A stretch of 64,000 nt of DNA from an uncultured Halomonas sp. (GTDB taxonomy: Bacteria > Pseudomonadota > Gammaproteobacteria > Pseudomonadales > Halomonadaceae), in the NCBI RefSeq assembly GCF_947500835.1, contig NZ_CANMTQ010000003.1, positions 310,001 through 374,000 on the forward strand, written 5' to 3'. Under the pieces are notes generated by a model. The model was given only the letters and a program-made list of their open reading frames with translations. It searched no databases and was not told the origin of the DNA. Below, piece by piece: positions 16,055 through 24,747 of this stretch (position 1 is its first letter; each line of letters begins with the position of its first letter). The position numbers and the translations under genes were made by a program.

Positions 16055-17527
16055 ATGACCGACACCAATGAAACATCCTACCGCCAAAGGCGAAGACCTC
16101 GTTCGGAATTCGCGACGCGCAAGGAATACCTGAATCACGAATTGGAGAGCATGGCGCCCAGGCGTTGGCGACCCAATCTTCCCGGCAGGGATTATCGCTT
16201 TGAGCTAGAGGACTGGGTGCCGGCCATGGCGGCCACCATTGGCAAGATCGTGATGGTAGCCGCCATCGTCACGGCCTTTGCCGCGCCGCTCGGGCTTTCC
16301 GATGACTTCATCATCGAGAACGTCCGCTACGAGATGCTGATCGCCGCGGTGCTGTTCGTGGTGCTGGTGTCCGGTTTTTTCAATCCGCGCAGCAACCTTG
16401 CGGGTACTCACGGCCCTTTGATCCCGCTGGTGCCATTGATCGTCGCCTCGGGCGGCCATCCCATGGCCTTGGGACTGATGATCGGCATACTGGGATTCCT
16501 GCTGGGTATCTTCAAGGGCGGCAGCCTGCTGGCAAAGCTTACCAGTAATGGCGTCGCCGGCGGCTTGTTGCTGTACCTGGGCTTTATCGGCATCACCGGC
16601 CAGATCGGCAAGCTCTTTACCTGGGCGGAAGGCTTCGACATGGCCTATCTCGCCTTTGTGGTGATCATCGCTACCATTTTGATGTACGCCTATCTGGAGC
16701 ATGTGCAGATGCGCTGGCTGGCGATACCCCTGGGTTGTCTGCTGGCGGCGGTGCTTTCCTTTGCCTTGGGTGCGCCCTTTGAGTTCACTACAGAGCCAGG
16801 CATTCCCAACATGAACCCGTTCTACTGGTGGGGGGAAAGCACGGGCTGGCAGCTGGGCTTGCCGGAGCTGCATCATTTCGTTGCGGTGGCGCCTTTTGCC
16901 TTGCTGGCGGTGGCCATGTGGTCGCCGGATTTCGTCGGTCACCGGGCCTTTCAGCAGCTCAACTATCCGCCCAACACCGAGCGGGTGATCATGGACCTGG
17001 ACGATACCGCCATCACCGCCGCGGCGCGACAGGTCACCGGGAGTTTGCTGGGCGGGGGCAATATCACGTCCTCCTGGGGCACCTATATCGTTCCCGCGGC
17101 CATTGCTCGGCGTCCGATCCCCGCTGGCGCTATCCTGACCGGACTTTTGTGCGTGGTGGCGGCGATCTGGGGCTATCCCATGGATCTGGCGGTGTGGCAA
17201 CCGGTGCTGAGCGTGGCGCTGCTGGTTGGCGTATACGTGCCGCTACTGGAGGCAGGCATGCAGATGACCCAGAAAGGCAAGACGACCCAATCCGCTGCCA
17301 TCGTCATCTTTTCCTCTGCCTTGGTGAACCCGGTATTCGGTTGGTCGCTGACGGTACTGCTGGACAACATGGGATTGGTCGGGAGCAAGGAGCGTACCAA
17401 GGAGTTGGGGCATGCGGGGCGCTGGATCATCCCCGGCGCGGTCTTTCTGATCCTTTGCGTGGTCATGGCGGGGGTGGGTATGTTCCCTGGCTTGCCCGCT
17501 GTCTGGGAGTCGTTCCGCGATCTGTAG
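16055..17527 (+). CDS. DUF3360-type multi-pass membrane protein, possible anion/nucleobase-like carrier
   Basis: Integral membrane protein of 490 aa with a polar, Arg-rich cytoplasmic N-terminus (about 60 residues) and some 11-12 hydrophobic helices. The sequence fits the DUF3360 family of marine gammaproteobacteria, whose fold has been compared with SulP/NCS2 carriers; motifs seen include NPRSNLAGTHGPLIPLVPLI and LLGGGNITSSWGTYIVPAAIARR. No substrate can be assigned. A small hairpin GTCGAG-ACTTTC-CTCGAC (16020-16037) lies just before the gene, and GTGAGC precedes ATG 16055. Confidence 0.7.
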   Translation: MTDTNETSYRQRRRPRSEFATRKEYLNHELESMAPRRWRPNLPGRDYRFELEDWVPAMAATIGKIVMVAAIVTAFAAPLGLSDDFIIENVRYEMLIAAVLFVVLVSGFFNPRSNLAGTHGPLIPLVPLIVASGGHPMALGLMIGILGFLLGIFKGGSLLAKLTSNGVAGGLLLYLGFIGITGQIGKLFTWAEGFDMAYLAFVVIIATILMYAYLEHVQMRWLAIPLGCLLAAVLSFALGAPFEFTTEPGIPNMNPFYWWGESTGWQLGLPELHHFVAVAPFALLAVAMWSPDFVGHRAFQQLNYPPNTERVIMDLDDTAITAAARQVTGSLLGGGNITSSWGTYIVPAAIARRPIPAGAILTGLLCVVAAIWGYPMDLAVWQPVLSVALLVGVYVPLLEAGMQMTQKGKTTQSAAIVIFSSALVNPVFGWSLTVLLDNMGLVGSKERTKELGHAGRWIIPGAVFLILCVVMAGVGMFPGLPAVWESFRDL

Positions 17528-17631
17528 AATTTACCTGACAGGTGAATGAGTTTACGTCCGGTAATTGTCAGGGGCCGGGTGATTGATTGCGCGCTTCGAG
17601 AATAATTGGGGACAATCTTGCTGTCATCGCT

Positions 17632-18543
17632 TCACTGCACAAGATCCCAGTAAGGTTGGTCCCCGAAACGCTCGGATAATAAATCAATCAGTAGCCGAAC
17701 CTTGGTCGACAGATGCCGGTGTCGAGGATAGAGGGCGCTAAGCGTGATGTCGGTAGGCGGATAGTCCATCAGGATCCTACGCAATTGTCCGGTTTGCAGC
17801 GCTTCACCGACGATAAAAGTCGGTAGCAACGCGATGCCTTGATGATTGATAGCCGCGTCGCGCAAGGGTTCGGCATTATTGGCCCACATGACAGATGAAA
17901 TCGCGAAAGCTTGTTCACCATCTGGACCACGTAAGCGCCACTTGCTTCCAGAGCCTAGATAGCCATAGTGCAAGCAGCGATGGGCGTTGAGGTCGGAAGG
18001 GACCGATGGCTCCCCCCACGTCTCAAGATACTTCGGCGAGGCGCAGAGCACGCGCCGGGCAGTTGACAGCTCGCGGGTCACAAGGCTGGTGGTCGCCTGG
18101 GACGCGCCAACGCGCACCGTGACATCGAAGCCTTCTTCGATCGCATCGATCAAGCGGTCGTTGAGCATCAATTCGACATGGACATCTGGATACAGGGCCA
18201 TGAACTCAGCGAGCACCTTGGACAAGTGAAGGGTGCCGAAAGACATCGGCGCATTGACGCGCAGTTTGCCGGTGGGTTTGCTTTGCAGTGCGGTGATTGC
18301 CGAAGTGGCCTCGTCCAGCTCGCTTAGAATCTGAACGCAACGTTCATAAAACGCAAATCCCGTGTCCGTCGGCGTGACGCGCCTTGTACTGCGCTGAAGT
18401 AATTGTACGCCGAGTGCCTGCTCGAGATTGATGACGGTCTTGTTGACCACCGACCGGGACAGCCCCATCTCCCGCGCCGCAGCGGCAAAGCCGCCTGCCT
18501 TGACGACGTGAGTAAAGGCGCGGATACCCGCGAAATTATCCAT
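17632..18543 (-). CDS. LysR-family transcriptional regulator
   Basis: A 303-aa regulator with an N-terminal winged HTH ([31 protein letters not shown] is the first helix set; about 1-60) and a LysR effector domain containing [16 protein letters not shown]. It belongs to the large group with AaeR/DmlR-like members. It is divergent from the FMN reductase gene, with 122 nt between the starts that contain a perfect 12-bp palindrome, so control of that reductase is likely. The inducer is unknown. Confidence 0.9.
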   Translation of the reverse strand: MDNFAGIRAFTHVVKAGGFAAAAREMGLSRSVVNKTVINLEQALGVQLLQRSTRRVTPTDTGFAFYERCVQILSELDEATSAITALQSKPTGKLRVNAPMSFGTLHLSKVLAEFMALYPDVHVELMLNDRLIDAIEEGFDVTVRVGASQATTSLVTRELSTARRVLCASPKYLETWGEPSVPSDLNAHRCLHYGYLGSGSKWRLRGPDGEQAFAISSVMWANNAEPLRDAAINHQGIALLPTFIVGEALQTGQLRRILMDYPPTDITLSALYPRHRHLSTKVRLLIDLLSERFGDQPYWDLVQ

Positions 18544-18587
18544 ATATGACTCCTTAATGTCGTCTTTTTGGCGACTGCGTGTCCTCT

Positions 18588-18599
18588 AATAACGTTATT
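18588..18599. promoter_or_regulatory. Perfect palindrome in LysR/FMN-reductase intergenic region
   Basis: AATAACGTTATT is a perfect 12-bp inverted repeat in the 122-bp space between two divergent genes. Its place about 45 nt upstream of the LysR start and 66 nt upstream of the reductase start suits an operator for the LysR protein, although the usual T-N11-A form is not obvious. Assignment is inferred from position and symmetry. Confidence 0.4.
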
Positions 18600-18665
18600 G
18601 TATTCACAAACGGGGGGAACTAGGATGAATTCACCCATATCCGCACAACCTTATAGGGAGATTAC

Positions 18666-19235
18666 ATGGCCAACACACTCAAGGTGCTCGGCATTTCCGG
18701 CAGCCTACGCAAGGGTTCCTACAATACCGCTGCCTTGCGGGCGGCTCAGGACAACGCCCCCGATGATATGAGCTTCGAATTCGCCGATCTGTCACAGATC
18801 CCGCTGTACGACCATGATCAGCGAGAAAAGAATGTACCGGCGGCCGTGACGCAGCTTGTGGAGCAGGTTAAAGCGGCTGATGCGCTGCTATTTGCTACGC
18901 CGGAATACAACTACTCGATGCCGGGAGTATTGAAGAATGCCATTGACTGGGTCTCGCGCGAACAGCCACAGCCCTTTGCCGGCAAGCCAGCCGCGATCAT
19001 GAGCGCCAGTACGAGTATTCTTGGCGGCCCCCGAGCGCAGTATGACCTGCGTCGATCCATGGTTTTTCTGGACATGCACTGTGTGAACAAGCCTGAAGTC
19101 ATGATTGCCTCCGCCCACGAACGATTCGATGCCGAAGGTCGGCTCACCGATGAGGCCACACGCGAATTCATCACCAAGCTGGTAACGGCCCTGAGCGACT
19201 GGACACGAAAGCTGCAGGCTGGGGAAAAGCGATAA
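18666..19235 (+). CDS. NADPH-dependent FMN reductase (ChrR/YieF-like quinone reductase)
   Basis: Flavodoxin-fold oxidoreductase of 189 aa. The FMN phosphate loop is GISGSLRKGSYN, and the flavin/active-site loop is TPEYNYSMPGVLKNAIDW; both are typical of the ChrR/YieF/ArsH-like group that reduces quinones, chromate or azo compounds. The protein is cytosolic with no signal. A GGGAG site lies just upstream of ATG 18666. The divergent LysR gene is its probable regulator. The physiological substrate is not evident. Confidence 0.9.
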   Translation: MANTLKVLGISGSLRKGSYNTAALRAAQDNAPDDMSFEFADLSQIPLYDHDQREKNVPAAVTQLVEQVKAADALLFATPEYNYSMPGVLKNAIDWVSREQPQPFAGKPAAIMSASTSILGGPRAQYDLRRSMVFLDMHCVNKPEVMIASAHERFDAEGRLTDEATREFITKLVTALSDWTRKLQAGEKR

Positions 19236-19315
19236 ACACGCCGACTAAACAGGCCGCCATATAAGACATTTGTGTTACGCACTAGAAAGTTGAAAACATA
19301 AAGTTAACGACATAT

Positions 19316-20347
19316 ATGAGGAGCAGAATACGAGTGCGCAAAAAATCGGTGAATTTGGCACTGCAAGGGGGCGGTTCACATGGGGCGTTTACCTGGGGAG
19401 TGCTGGATTACTTCATGGAAGACGAACGCATCAGCGTGGCGTGTGTTTCGGGTACCAGTGCGGGTGCAATGAATGCATCCGTGTTGGCACAAGGGTATAT
19501 GGAAGGTGGCGCAGATGGGGCACGCGAGTCGCTTGAACGGTTTTGGCGACAAGTGGCACATATGGGAAGGTTGAGTCCCATCAAGCGGAGCCCTTTGAGT
19601 GTCCTGACAGGCAGCTGGAATATGGGGTTTTCTCCGGTTAATGTGATGCTTGATCTATTCAGCCGGGTTGCTTCCCCCTATGACACGAATCCGCTGAATA
19701 TCAATCCGCTGCGTGAACTAGTCGAGTCCACCATCGATTTCGAAAAGGTAAGGGCCTGCAGCCCATTGCAGCTGTTTATTGCGGCTACCAACGTGCATAC
19801 GGGCAAGATAAAAGTATTCGAGCGTGAAGAACTGACGGCGGATATGGTCTTGGCCTCCGCGTGTTTACCTTCTCTTTATCAAGCTGTTGAAATTGATGGT
19901 ATACCTTATTGGGACGGTGGTTACGTAGGCAACCCACCTTTATATCCCTTGTATCACTCCAGCAGCTCCAAAGATATATTGATTGTTCAGATCAACCCGG
20001 TCGAGCGAAATGAAACGCCGAAAAGCGCGCTGGATATACAGAATCGCGTCAATGAAATCTCATTCAATTCATCCTTGTTGAGAGAGCTGCGAGCGATTGA
20101 GTTCGTCCAGCGACTGCTCCATGAGAACAAGTTGGATAGGGACTATTACGCCGAGATGTTGGTGCACCGTGTCGAAGCCACCGAACAGCTGAGTCCATTA
20201 TCAGCCTCTACCAAGCTAAATGCCGAGTGGGAGTTTCTGATACATTTGCGAGACATAGGCCGTGAATCAGCCAGGGTTTTTCTTGACGAACATTATGAGA
20301 GCCTGGGTGTGCAATCGACACTCGATCTGAGAGATGAGTTTTCGTAA
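19316..20347 (+). CDS. Patatin-like phospholipase
   Basis: Serine hydrolase of about 343 aa with the catalytic dyad of patatins: oxyanion loop LQGGGSHGAFTWG, nucleophile S48 in SGTSAGAMNA and the Asp in YWDGGYVGNPP. No signal peptide is evident, so it probably acts on lipids at the inner face or in the cytosol. The start is uncertain: ATG 19316 has a poor ribosome site, while GTG 19334 has AGGAG (19319-19323) 10 nt upstream and would give 337 aa. The gene and its upstream region look more AT-rich than neighbours, possibly acquired. Confidence 0.88.
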   Translation: MRSRIRVRKKSVNLALQGGGSHGAFTWGVLDYFMEDERISVACVSGTSAGAMNASVLAQGYMEGGADGARESLERFWRQVAHMGRLSPIKRSPLSVLTGSWNMGFSPVNVMLDLFSRVASPYDTNPLNINPLRELVESTIDFEKVRACSPLQLFIAATNVHTGKIKVFEREELTADMVLASACLPSLYQAVEIDGIPYWDGGYVGNPPLYPLYHSSSSKDILIVQINPVERNETPKSALDIQNRVNEISFNSSLLRELRAIEFVQRLLHENKLDRDYYAEMLVHRVEATEQLSPLSASTKLNAEWEFLIHLRDIGRESARVFLDEHYESLGVQSTLDLRDEFS

Positions 20348-20500
20348 GAATGATCGACTCTGAAAAGCCATAACTGCTTTTTGTATCAGTGCCGGCAGAA
20401 TAACCCACACATCTCAGCCATGCGTCAGGCGTTTTTCCAGGTATTGAGTCAGTTGCTGGAGCCGATCTTCCCGGATCACGGTAACGGCTTGAGGCGAGAT

Positions 20501-20528
20501 GTCGCCGCGCCGGTGCTGGCGCGGCGAC
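20501..20528 (-). terminator. Strong GC hairpin downstream of amidohydrolase gene
   Basis: GTCGCCGCGCC-GGTGCT-GGCGCGGCGAC is a perfect 11-bp stem with a 6-nt loop, located 8 nt after the stop of the minus-strand amidohydrolase gene. No T-run follows on that strand, so it may be a terminator of weak type or an mRNA 3'-end stabiliser. Confidence 0.5.
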
Positions 20529-20536
20529 GTGGTGCA

Positions 20537-22351
20537 TCAGCGCTGGGTGAATGCGCCTTCGTAGTTCACCACCGGTGACCACTCGGGGCTGACCGGGGGT
20601 AGGGGTTCCGGCGCGAATTCAGAGAAGAGTTCCGCGGCGTAGACGACGTTGCCACCTGTCACGGTAAGCACCGACTCCAGGCCCTTGATCTCCTCCTCGG
20701 GGATCGAGAAGTAATCGTCGGACAGGATCGCGAAATCGGCGTACATGCCTTCCGCGATGGTACCTTTGACGTCCTCTTCCTGGGAGAACCAGGCACTGCC
20801 GGAAGTGAAGATGCTCAGTGCCTCTTCACGGCTCAGCTTGTTCTCTTCGCCCCAGAGCTGCAGGCCGCCGACGGTCTTGCCCGATACCAGCCAGTAAAGG
20901 GAAGGCCAGGGATCGTAGCTGCTGACGCGGGTGCCGTCGGTGCCGGCACCGACGGGAATGCCTATGTCCAGCATCTTGCGCACCGGCGGTGCGGCCTTGG
21001 CCGCCTCGGCGCCGTAGCGGTCAACAAAATATTCACCCGCAAACGCCATGCGATCCTGAATCGCGATGCCGCCGTTCAGAGCCTTGATGCGCTCCAGCTC
21101 GGCGTCCCGAACCGTTTCTGCATGGTCGATGGCCCAGCGCGGAAAGCTGCCCTGTTCCTCGTTCACGCGCTCGAAGACATCCATGATCAGCTCGATGCTG
21201 TCGCCGTAGGTCGCGTGCTGGCGCAGCGGCCACCCGGCCTCGACCAGCATCGTCGTGACCTCGTGCAGGTCGCCGCGCGGGTCCTGACCGTTCGCTTCAC
21301 GCTCTTCAAGATCCGGGGCCGGTGCCAGGAAGTTCTCCCAGTCTCCAACGCTATGAACCAGAAACTCGCCGCCGCCTTCCAACTCGTAGCCATGATCGAG
21401 ATGAACGTCCTCGTTCACGCCGACCTCGTTATTGGCGATCCACTCGCCGAATTCCTGGGCCTCATCACCTGCATTCTGTGCAAAGAGATAATAGCTGACC
21501 CGCAGTGGCAGACCGTCATTGGTCGCGATGTTCCGGGATCCGACATAGTCCTCGGGGAAGACATGCCCACCTCCGCCGGCGTCAATCGAAGAGGTCATGC
21601 CCAGGCGATTCAGCTCGTGGTAGTACTGCTTGGTCGAGTTGACCATGTCCTCTTCGGATAGCTGCGGCAGTGCGCCGATGGTCTTGTAGAGAATCGACGG
21701 ATTCGGCTCCGCGTGCAGGATCGCGCCGCCGCCTTCGAGGAACTCGATACGGGAGCCGTCAGCGGTTTCCGTCTCCGGTGTGTAGCCCAGTGCTTCGACC
21801 CCGGCTTGGTTCAAAAATCCCTGGCTGTAGAGAAACAGTACGAAAACCGGCGTGTCTGGCGCCGCTTCGTTCAGCTCTTCCACGGTCGGCATGCGCTGCT
21901 CTTCAAACTGATAGGGTGACCAGCCGCCGATCACGCGTACCCATTCGCCCTCAGGGACGCGCTCTGCCTCAGTGCGAATGCGATCCAGCGCTTCGGCGAG
22001 CGTCGGAATGCCGTCCCAGCGGGTTTCCAGGTTGTAGAAACGTCCGCCCCGAACTTGGTGGGAATGGGAGTCGTTGAGGCCTGGAATCACCGTGCGGCCC
22101 TCGGCGTCGATGACCTGTGTATCGTCGCCGCGAAAGGCCTCGATCTCGGCATCGTCGCCGACGTCGATGAAGGTTCCATCCTTGACCGCGAAGGCGGTCG
22201 CGTCCGGCTCCCCGTCATCGCCGGTAAAGACCTTGCCGGCATTCATGACGATGAGGTCAGCAGGCTGCTGGTCCTGGGCGAGGGCGGGTGTACTCGCGAT
22301 GAGGGCGGCAAGCGCAATGGCCTGGGGGCCGCTCTTTTTGAACAATACCAT
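20537..22351 (-). CDS. Exported amidohydrolase family 3 protein (YtcJ-like)
   Basis: A 604-aa protein with a clear Sec signal peptide (hydrophobic AIALAALIASTPALA, cleavage near residue 26). The mature part is a metal-dependent amidohydrolase of the YtcJ/AepA type: metal ligands H96/H98 in NDSHSHQ, later WAIDHAETV, GAGTDGTR and the C-terminal GTIAEGMYADFAILSDD. It is strongly acidic, as expected of a protein exported by a halophile. The substrate is unknown. It is followed on the same strand order by no other gene; the YcaC-like gene lies just upstream (92 nt), so both may be one transcript. Confidence 0.88.
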   Translation of the reverse strand: MVLFKKSGPQAIALAALIASTPALAQDQQPADLIVMNAGKVFTGDDGEPDATAFAVKDGTFIDVGDDAEIEAFRGDDTQVIDAEGRTVIPGLNDSHSHQVRGGRFYNLETRWDGIPTLAEALDRIRTEAERVPEGEWVRVIGGWSPYQFEEQRMPTVEELNEAAPDTPVFVLFLYSQGFLNQAGVEALGYTPETETADGSRIEFLEGGGAILHAEPNPSILYKTIGALPQLSEEDMVNSTKQYYHELNRLGMTSSIDAGGGGHVFPEDYVGSRNIATNDGLPLRVSYYLFAQNAGDEAQEFGEWIANNEVGVNEDVHLDHGYELEGGGEFLVHSVGDWENFLAPAPDLEEREANGQDPRGDLHEVTTMLVEAGWPLRQHATYGDSIELIMDVFERVNEEQGSFPRWAIDHAETVRDAELERIKALNGGIAIQDRMAFAGEYFVDRYGAEAAKAAPPVRKMLDIGIPVGAGTDGTRVSSYDPWPSLYWLVSGKTVGGLQLWGEENKLSREEALSIFTSGSAWFSQEEDVKGTIAEGMYADFAILSDDYFSIPEEEIKGLESVLTVTGGNVVYAAELFSEFAPEPLPPVSPEWSPVVNYEGAFTQR

Positions 22352-22443
22352 CGGATCTTCCTTTTTCTGAGGTGAAGGCGGTAACGGTTGAGCGCGACCG
22401 CCAGTTTCATCAGAGCCCTGCCCGTTAGGACAGGGCGGACATC

Positions 22444-23247
22444 TTACTCCTCTGCGTCGGACTTACTTGCTGCTTCCTGGGCGCGAGTGTAGCTTTCAAC
22501 CGCAGACCCATATTCCGGCACGAGTTCGGCATAGAGCGCGCCCCACTCGGCGGCGTCCGGACGGTTCCAGGTGCGATGCGTCTCGCTCAGGATGGTATTG
22601 GTGGTGACCGGCACGATGCCCTCTGCCACCATCCGCTCCATCGCTGCATCGGAGGCCAGCTTGCTGACATCCCCCGAGGCATCCATCACCACGACCACGT
22701 CGTAGCCTTCGGCATGAGTCTGCAGGGCCGGGAAGGCGACGCAGACACTGGTCCAGACACCGGCGATCACCAGCGTCTTGCGACCGGTTGCCTCGACGGC
22801 TTCAACGAAGTCCTGGTTATCCCAAGAGCTCACCTCGCCCTGGCGCCGGATGAATTTCGCACTGCTGGGCAATACCTCGGACAGTTCTTTCATCAGCGGA
22901 CCATTGGGACCATCCGGCTCGGACGCGGTGTAGATGATCGGGATGTTCGCCAGTTCCGCGATCTTTGCCAGCACCACGGTATTGCGGCGCAAGTCATCCA
23001 CAGGGATATCGTTTACGGTCTGGAACAGGCCCGTCTGGTGATCAAGCAACAGCAAAACCGCGTCGTTTGGATCGAACAAGGCGTTGTTTGCCTCTTCGGA
23101 AGGCTTATGGGTAAGGCCTTCGAGGTGCAGTTGATTGTTTGCTTCCTGGGCCTGTGCCGAGGTGGTGAACGCAAGCGGCTGAAGGAGCATTGCCGCGCCC
23201 GCTGCAATTGCAAGGAAGCTTTTCCCGAGCTGTTTTATGCTTTTCAT
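22444..23247 (-). CDS. Exported isochorismatase-family hydrolase (YcaC-like)
   Basis: Cysteine hydrolase of 267 aa with a Sec signal peptide (residues 1 to about 34, ending SAQAQ). The mature domain closely follows E. coli YcaC: D69 in LLLLDHQTG, R135 in FIRRQGEVSSWDNQDF and nucleophile C169 in AGVWTSVCVAFPAL form the expected catalytic set. YcaC itself is cytoplasmic; export is the odd feature. It is probably transcribed ahead of the exported amidohydrolase, and faces the HxlR regulator gene across a 323-nt gap. Confidence 0.88.
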   Translation of the reverse strand: MKSIKQLGKSFLAIAAGAAMLLQPLAFTTSAQAQEANNQLHLEGLTHKPSEEANNALFDPNDAVLLLLDHQTGLFQTVNDIPVDDLRRNTVVLAKIAELANIPIIYTASEPDGPNGPLMKELSEVLPSSAKFIRRQGEVSSWDNQDFVEAVEATGRKTLVIAGVWTSVCVAFPALQTHAEGYDVVVVMDASGDVSKLASDAAMERMVAEGIVPVTTNTILSETHRTWNRPDAAEWGALYAELVPEYGSAVESYTRAQEAASKSDAEE

Positions 23248-23570
23248 GGCAGTTTTCCTTAGAGGTCAGGGAATACCCTCGCGGTCCGTCTGGTTGCAGT
23301 CCGTCGAGGAAGGTACCTGCCATCAAGATTGATCATCATTTGAATCATATCGTGATGGCAAGTTTGGTGCGCTGCCGACCATAAAGCTTGAGGGCCGACA
23401 GCGTCATGACGGGTCACGCTCTTGAAGCAGGGTCATGAGATCCGTCTCATTGGCGTGTTCCTTATCTTGTCTTTCGATTCACGCTAGTATAGTTCTCCAT
23501 TTTTGAATGGGAAGTCGTTACCTTTTGGATAGCAGCTTTCCATTTATTCTCAACATGTATGGAGGTGAAA
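23248..23570. other. Intergenic region between YcaC-like gene and hxlR-type gene
   Basis: A 323-bp divergent gap without a supported gene. It must hold promoters for both genes. Its right third (about 23455-23550) is AT-rich. I found no named operator; imperfect repeats of TGATCATCA and GAATCAT around 23323-23352 are candidate regulator contacts only. Confidence 0.4.
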
Positions 23571-23912
23571 GTGAAACGCGAGACAATCCCCGACCCTTGC
23601 GCTGCGGATCCGGTTCTGCGGGCGATTGCGGGACGCTGGAAAACCCATGTCATTTACCTGTTGGGAGAGAATGGCCCTGTGCGGTTCAATGTCATCCAGC
23701 GCCGCTTGGCGCCGGTTTCTCCCAAGGTGCTGACGAGCCGGTTGCGCGAGCTGGCAGAGGATGGTTTGATCTGGCGAGAACAGGAGGCGACGATACCGCC
23801 GAAGGTTACCTATGGCCTGACGGATCTGGGCCGAGAAGTTCACGAAGTCCTCAAGTCATTCGACGCAATCGGTCGCAAATTCGCGCCTGTCCCGCCGGAC
23901 GACCTGTCGTAG
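23571..23912 (+). CDS. HxlR-family transcriptional regulator
   Basis: Small winged-helix regulator (113 aa). Family pattern: a conserved Cys in DPCAADPVLRAIAGRWKTHVIYLL, then VRFNVIQRRLAPVSPKVLTSRLRELAEDGLI and a beta wing. Members often sense electrophiles or aldehydes through that Cys. It is divergent from the exported YcaC-like gene and convergent with a doxX-type gene, both plausible targets. GTG 23571 is preferred over ATG 23559 because GGAGG at 23561-23565 stands 5 nt before it and would overlap the ATG start. Confidence 0.88.
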   Translation: MKRETIPDPCAADPVLRAIAGRWKTHVIYLLGENGPVRFNVIQRRLAPVSPKVLTSRLRELAEDGLIWREQEATIPPKVTYGLTDLGREVHEVLKSFDAIGRKFAPVPPDDLS

Positions 23913-23953
23913 TACGATTTTCGTTTCGTGAGTTGAGCCCTATTAGACTTTTG

Positions 23954-24358
23954 CTAGTCGGGCCTAATGGCCATGCGGCCGCTTCCCAAAAACACAATTG
24001 CCAGGGCGCCGAACAGGAACATGCCTTGAAGTTCGAGGGCCCAGCCCCCGCTGCTTCCCAGCGCAAACAATTCATTCGTGTGAACCAGGATGATGGCTAC
24101 TACCATATTGATGGTAATAAGCAGTCCTGCAATGCGTGACTGCCAGCCCAATACCAACATCACCGGCGCTATTATCTCGCCAAGCAATACACCATAGGCA
24201 AGAAACTCGGGCAGTCCGTAATTGGCGACTTGATCACCAATCCAGCTCATGCTGCTGGGATTGAGCAATTTGGCAATTCCATGAAGCAAGACCAGCCCGC
24301 CAACGCTGAGTCGCAGAACAAGTTTGCCCAGTGCTTCATTGTGCAAGGCGTTGAGCAT
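23954..24358 (-). CDS. DoxX family membrane protein
   Basis: Four-helix inner-membrane protein of 134 aa: LVLRLSVGGLVLLHGIAKL, LAYGVLLGEIIAPVMLVLG, a middle helix and FLFGALAIVFLGSGRMAI. The motif around GLVLLHGIAKLLNP and GE in helix 2 is typical of DoxX/DoxD (SURF4-like fold). Such proteins are linked to quinone-related redox stress, but the function here is not known. Convergent with the HxlR gene, which may regulate it. Confidence 0.88.
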   Translation of the reverse strand: MLNALHNEALGKLVLRLSVGGLVLLHGIAKLLNPSSMSWIGDQVANYGLPEFLAYGVLLGEIIAPVMLVLGWQSRIAGLLITINMVVAIILVHTNELFALGSSGGWALELQGMFLFGALAIVFLGSGRMAIRPD

Positions 24359-24747
24359 ATAGAACCCTCTAGATGCGATGAATTATCAGTTAATTAAGGA
24401 AAAATCTGATCAATTGTGAATAATATCGCGAATTATTTTATTCTGTGCTGCGTCCAGCCGTGACGATGTTATACAGGTAATCCTGCACAGTAGCAGGTTT
24501 GAAGCTGTACTCTGATGCAAAAAGCTGCAACAGGTAATCCAGTTAGTATTGAATGGATTCACCATATGGCTACTTGACATCGTATTGATTACAAAGAAAA
24601 AATAAATAGAAATAAGAAAATATTAGTATATTCCAGTAGCGTTGAAGAACAGAATATTCACGATAACTGCATTGAAGATAGTCAGCCTCGACTTCTCGTC
24701 GCGATCGCGATGGTCTGTAACGGATAACAAAACGAGAGCGCAGTGTT
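24359..24747. other. AT-rich intergenic region upstream of diguanylate cyclase gene
   Basis: A 389-bp gap, distinctly AT-rich, with no supported gene. It contains the small hairpin AATAAT-ATCGCGA-ATTATT near 24419-24437, a direct repeat ACAGGTAATCC at 24473-24483 and 24530-24540, and a consensus -35 hexamer TTGACA at 24574-24579 without a well-spaced -10 that I could identify. Confidence 0.45.

Noticed and set aside
16205..17200. Long minus-strand open frame (331 codons) over the DUF3360 gene
   Set aside because: His/Gln/Arg-rich shadow of a membrane protein; no start context or homology.
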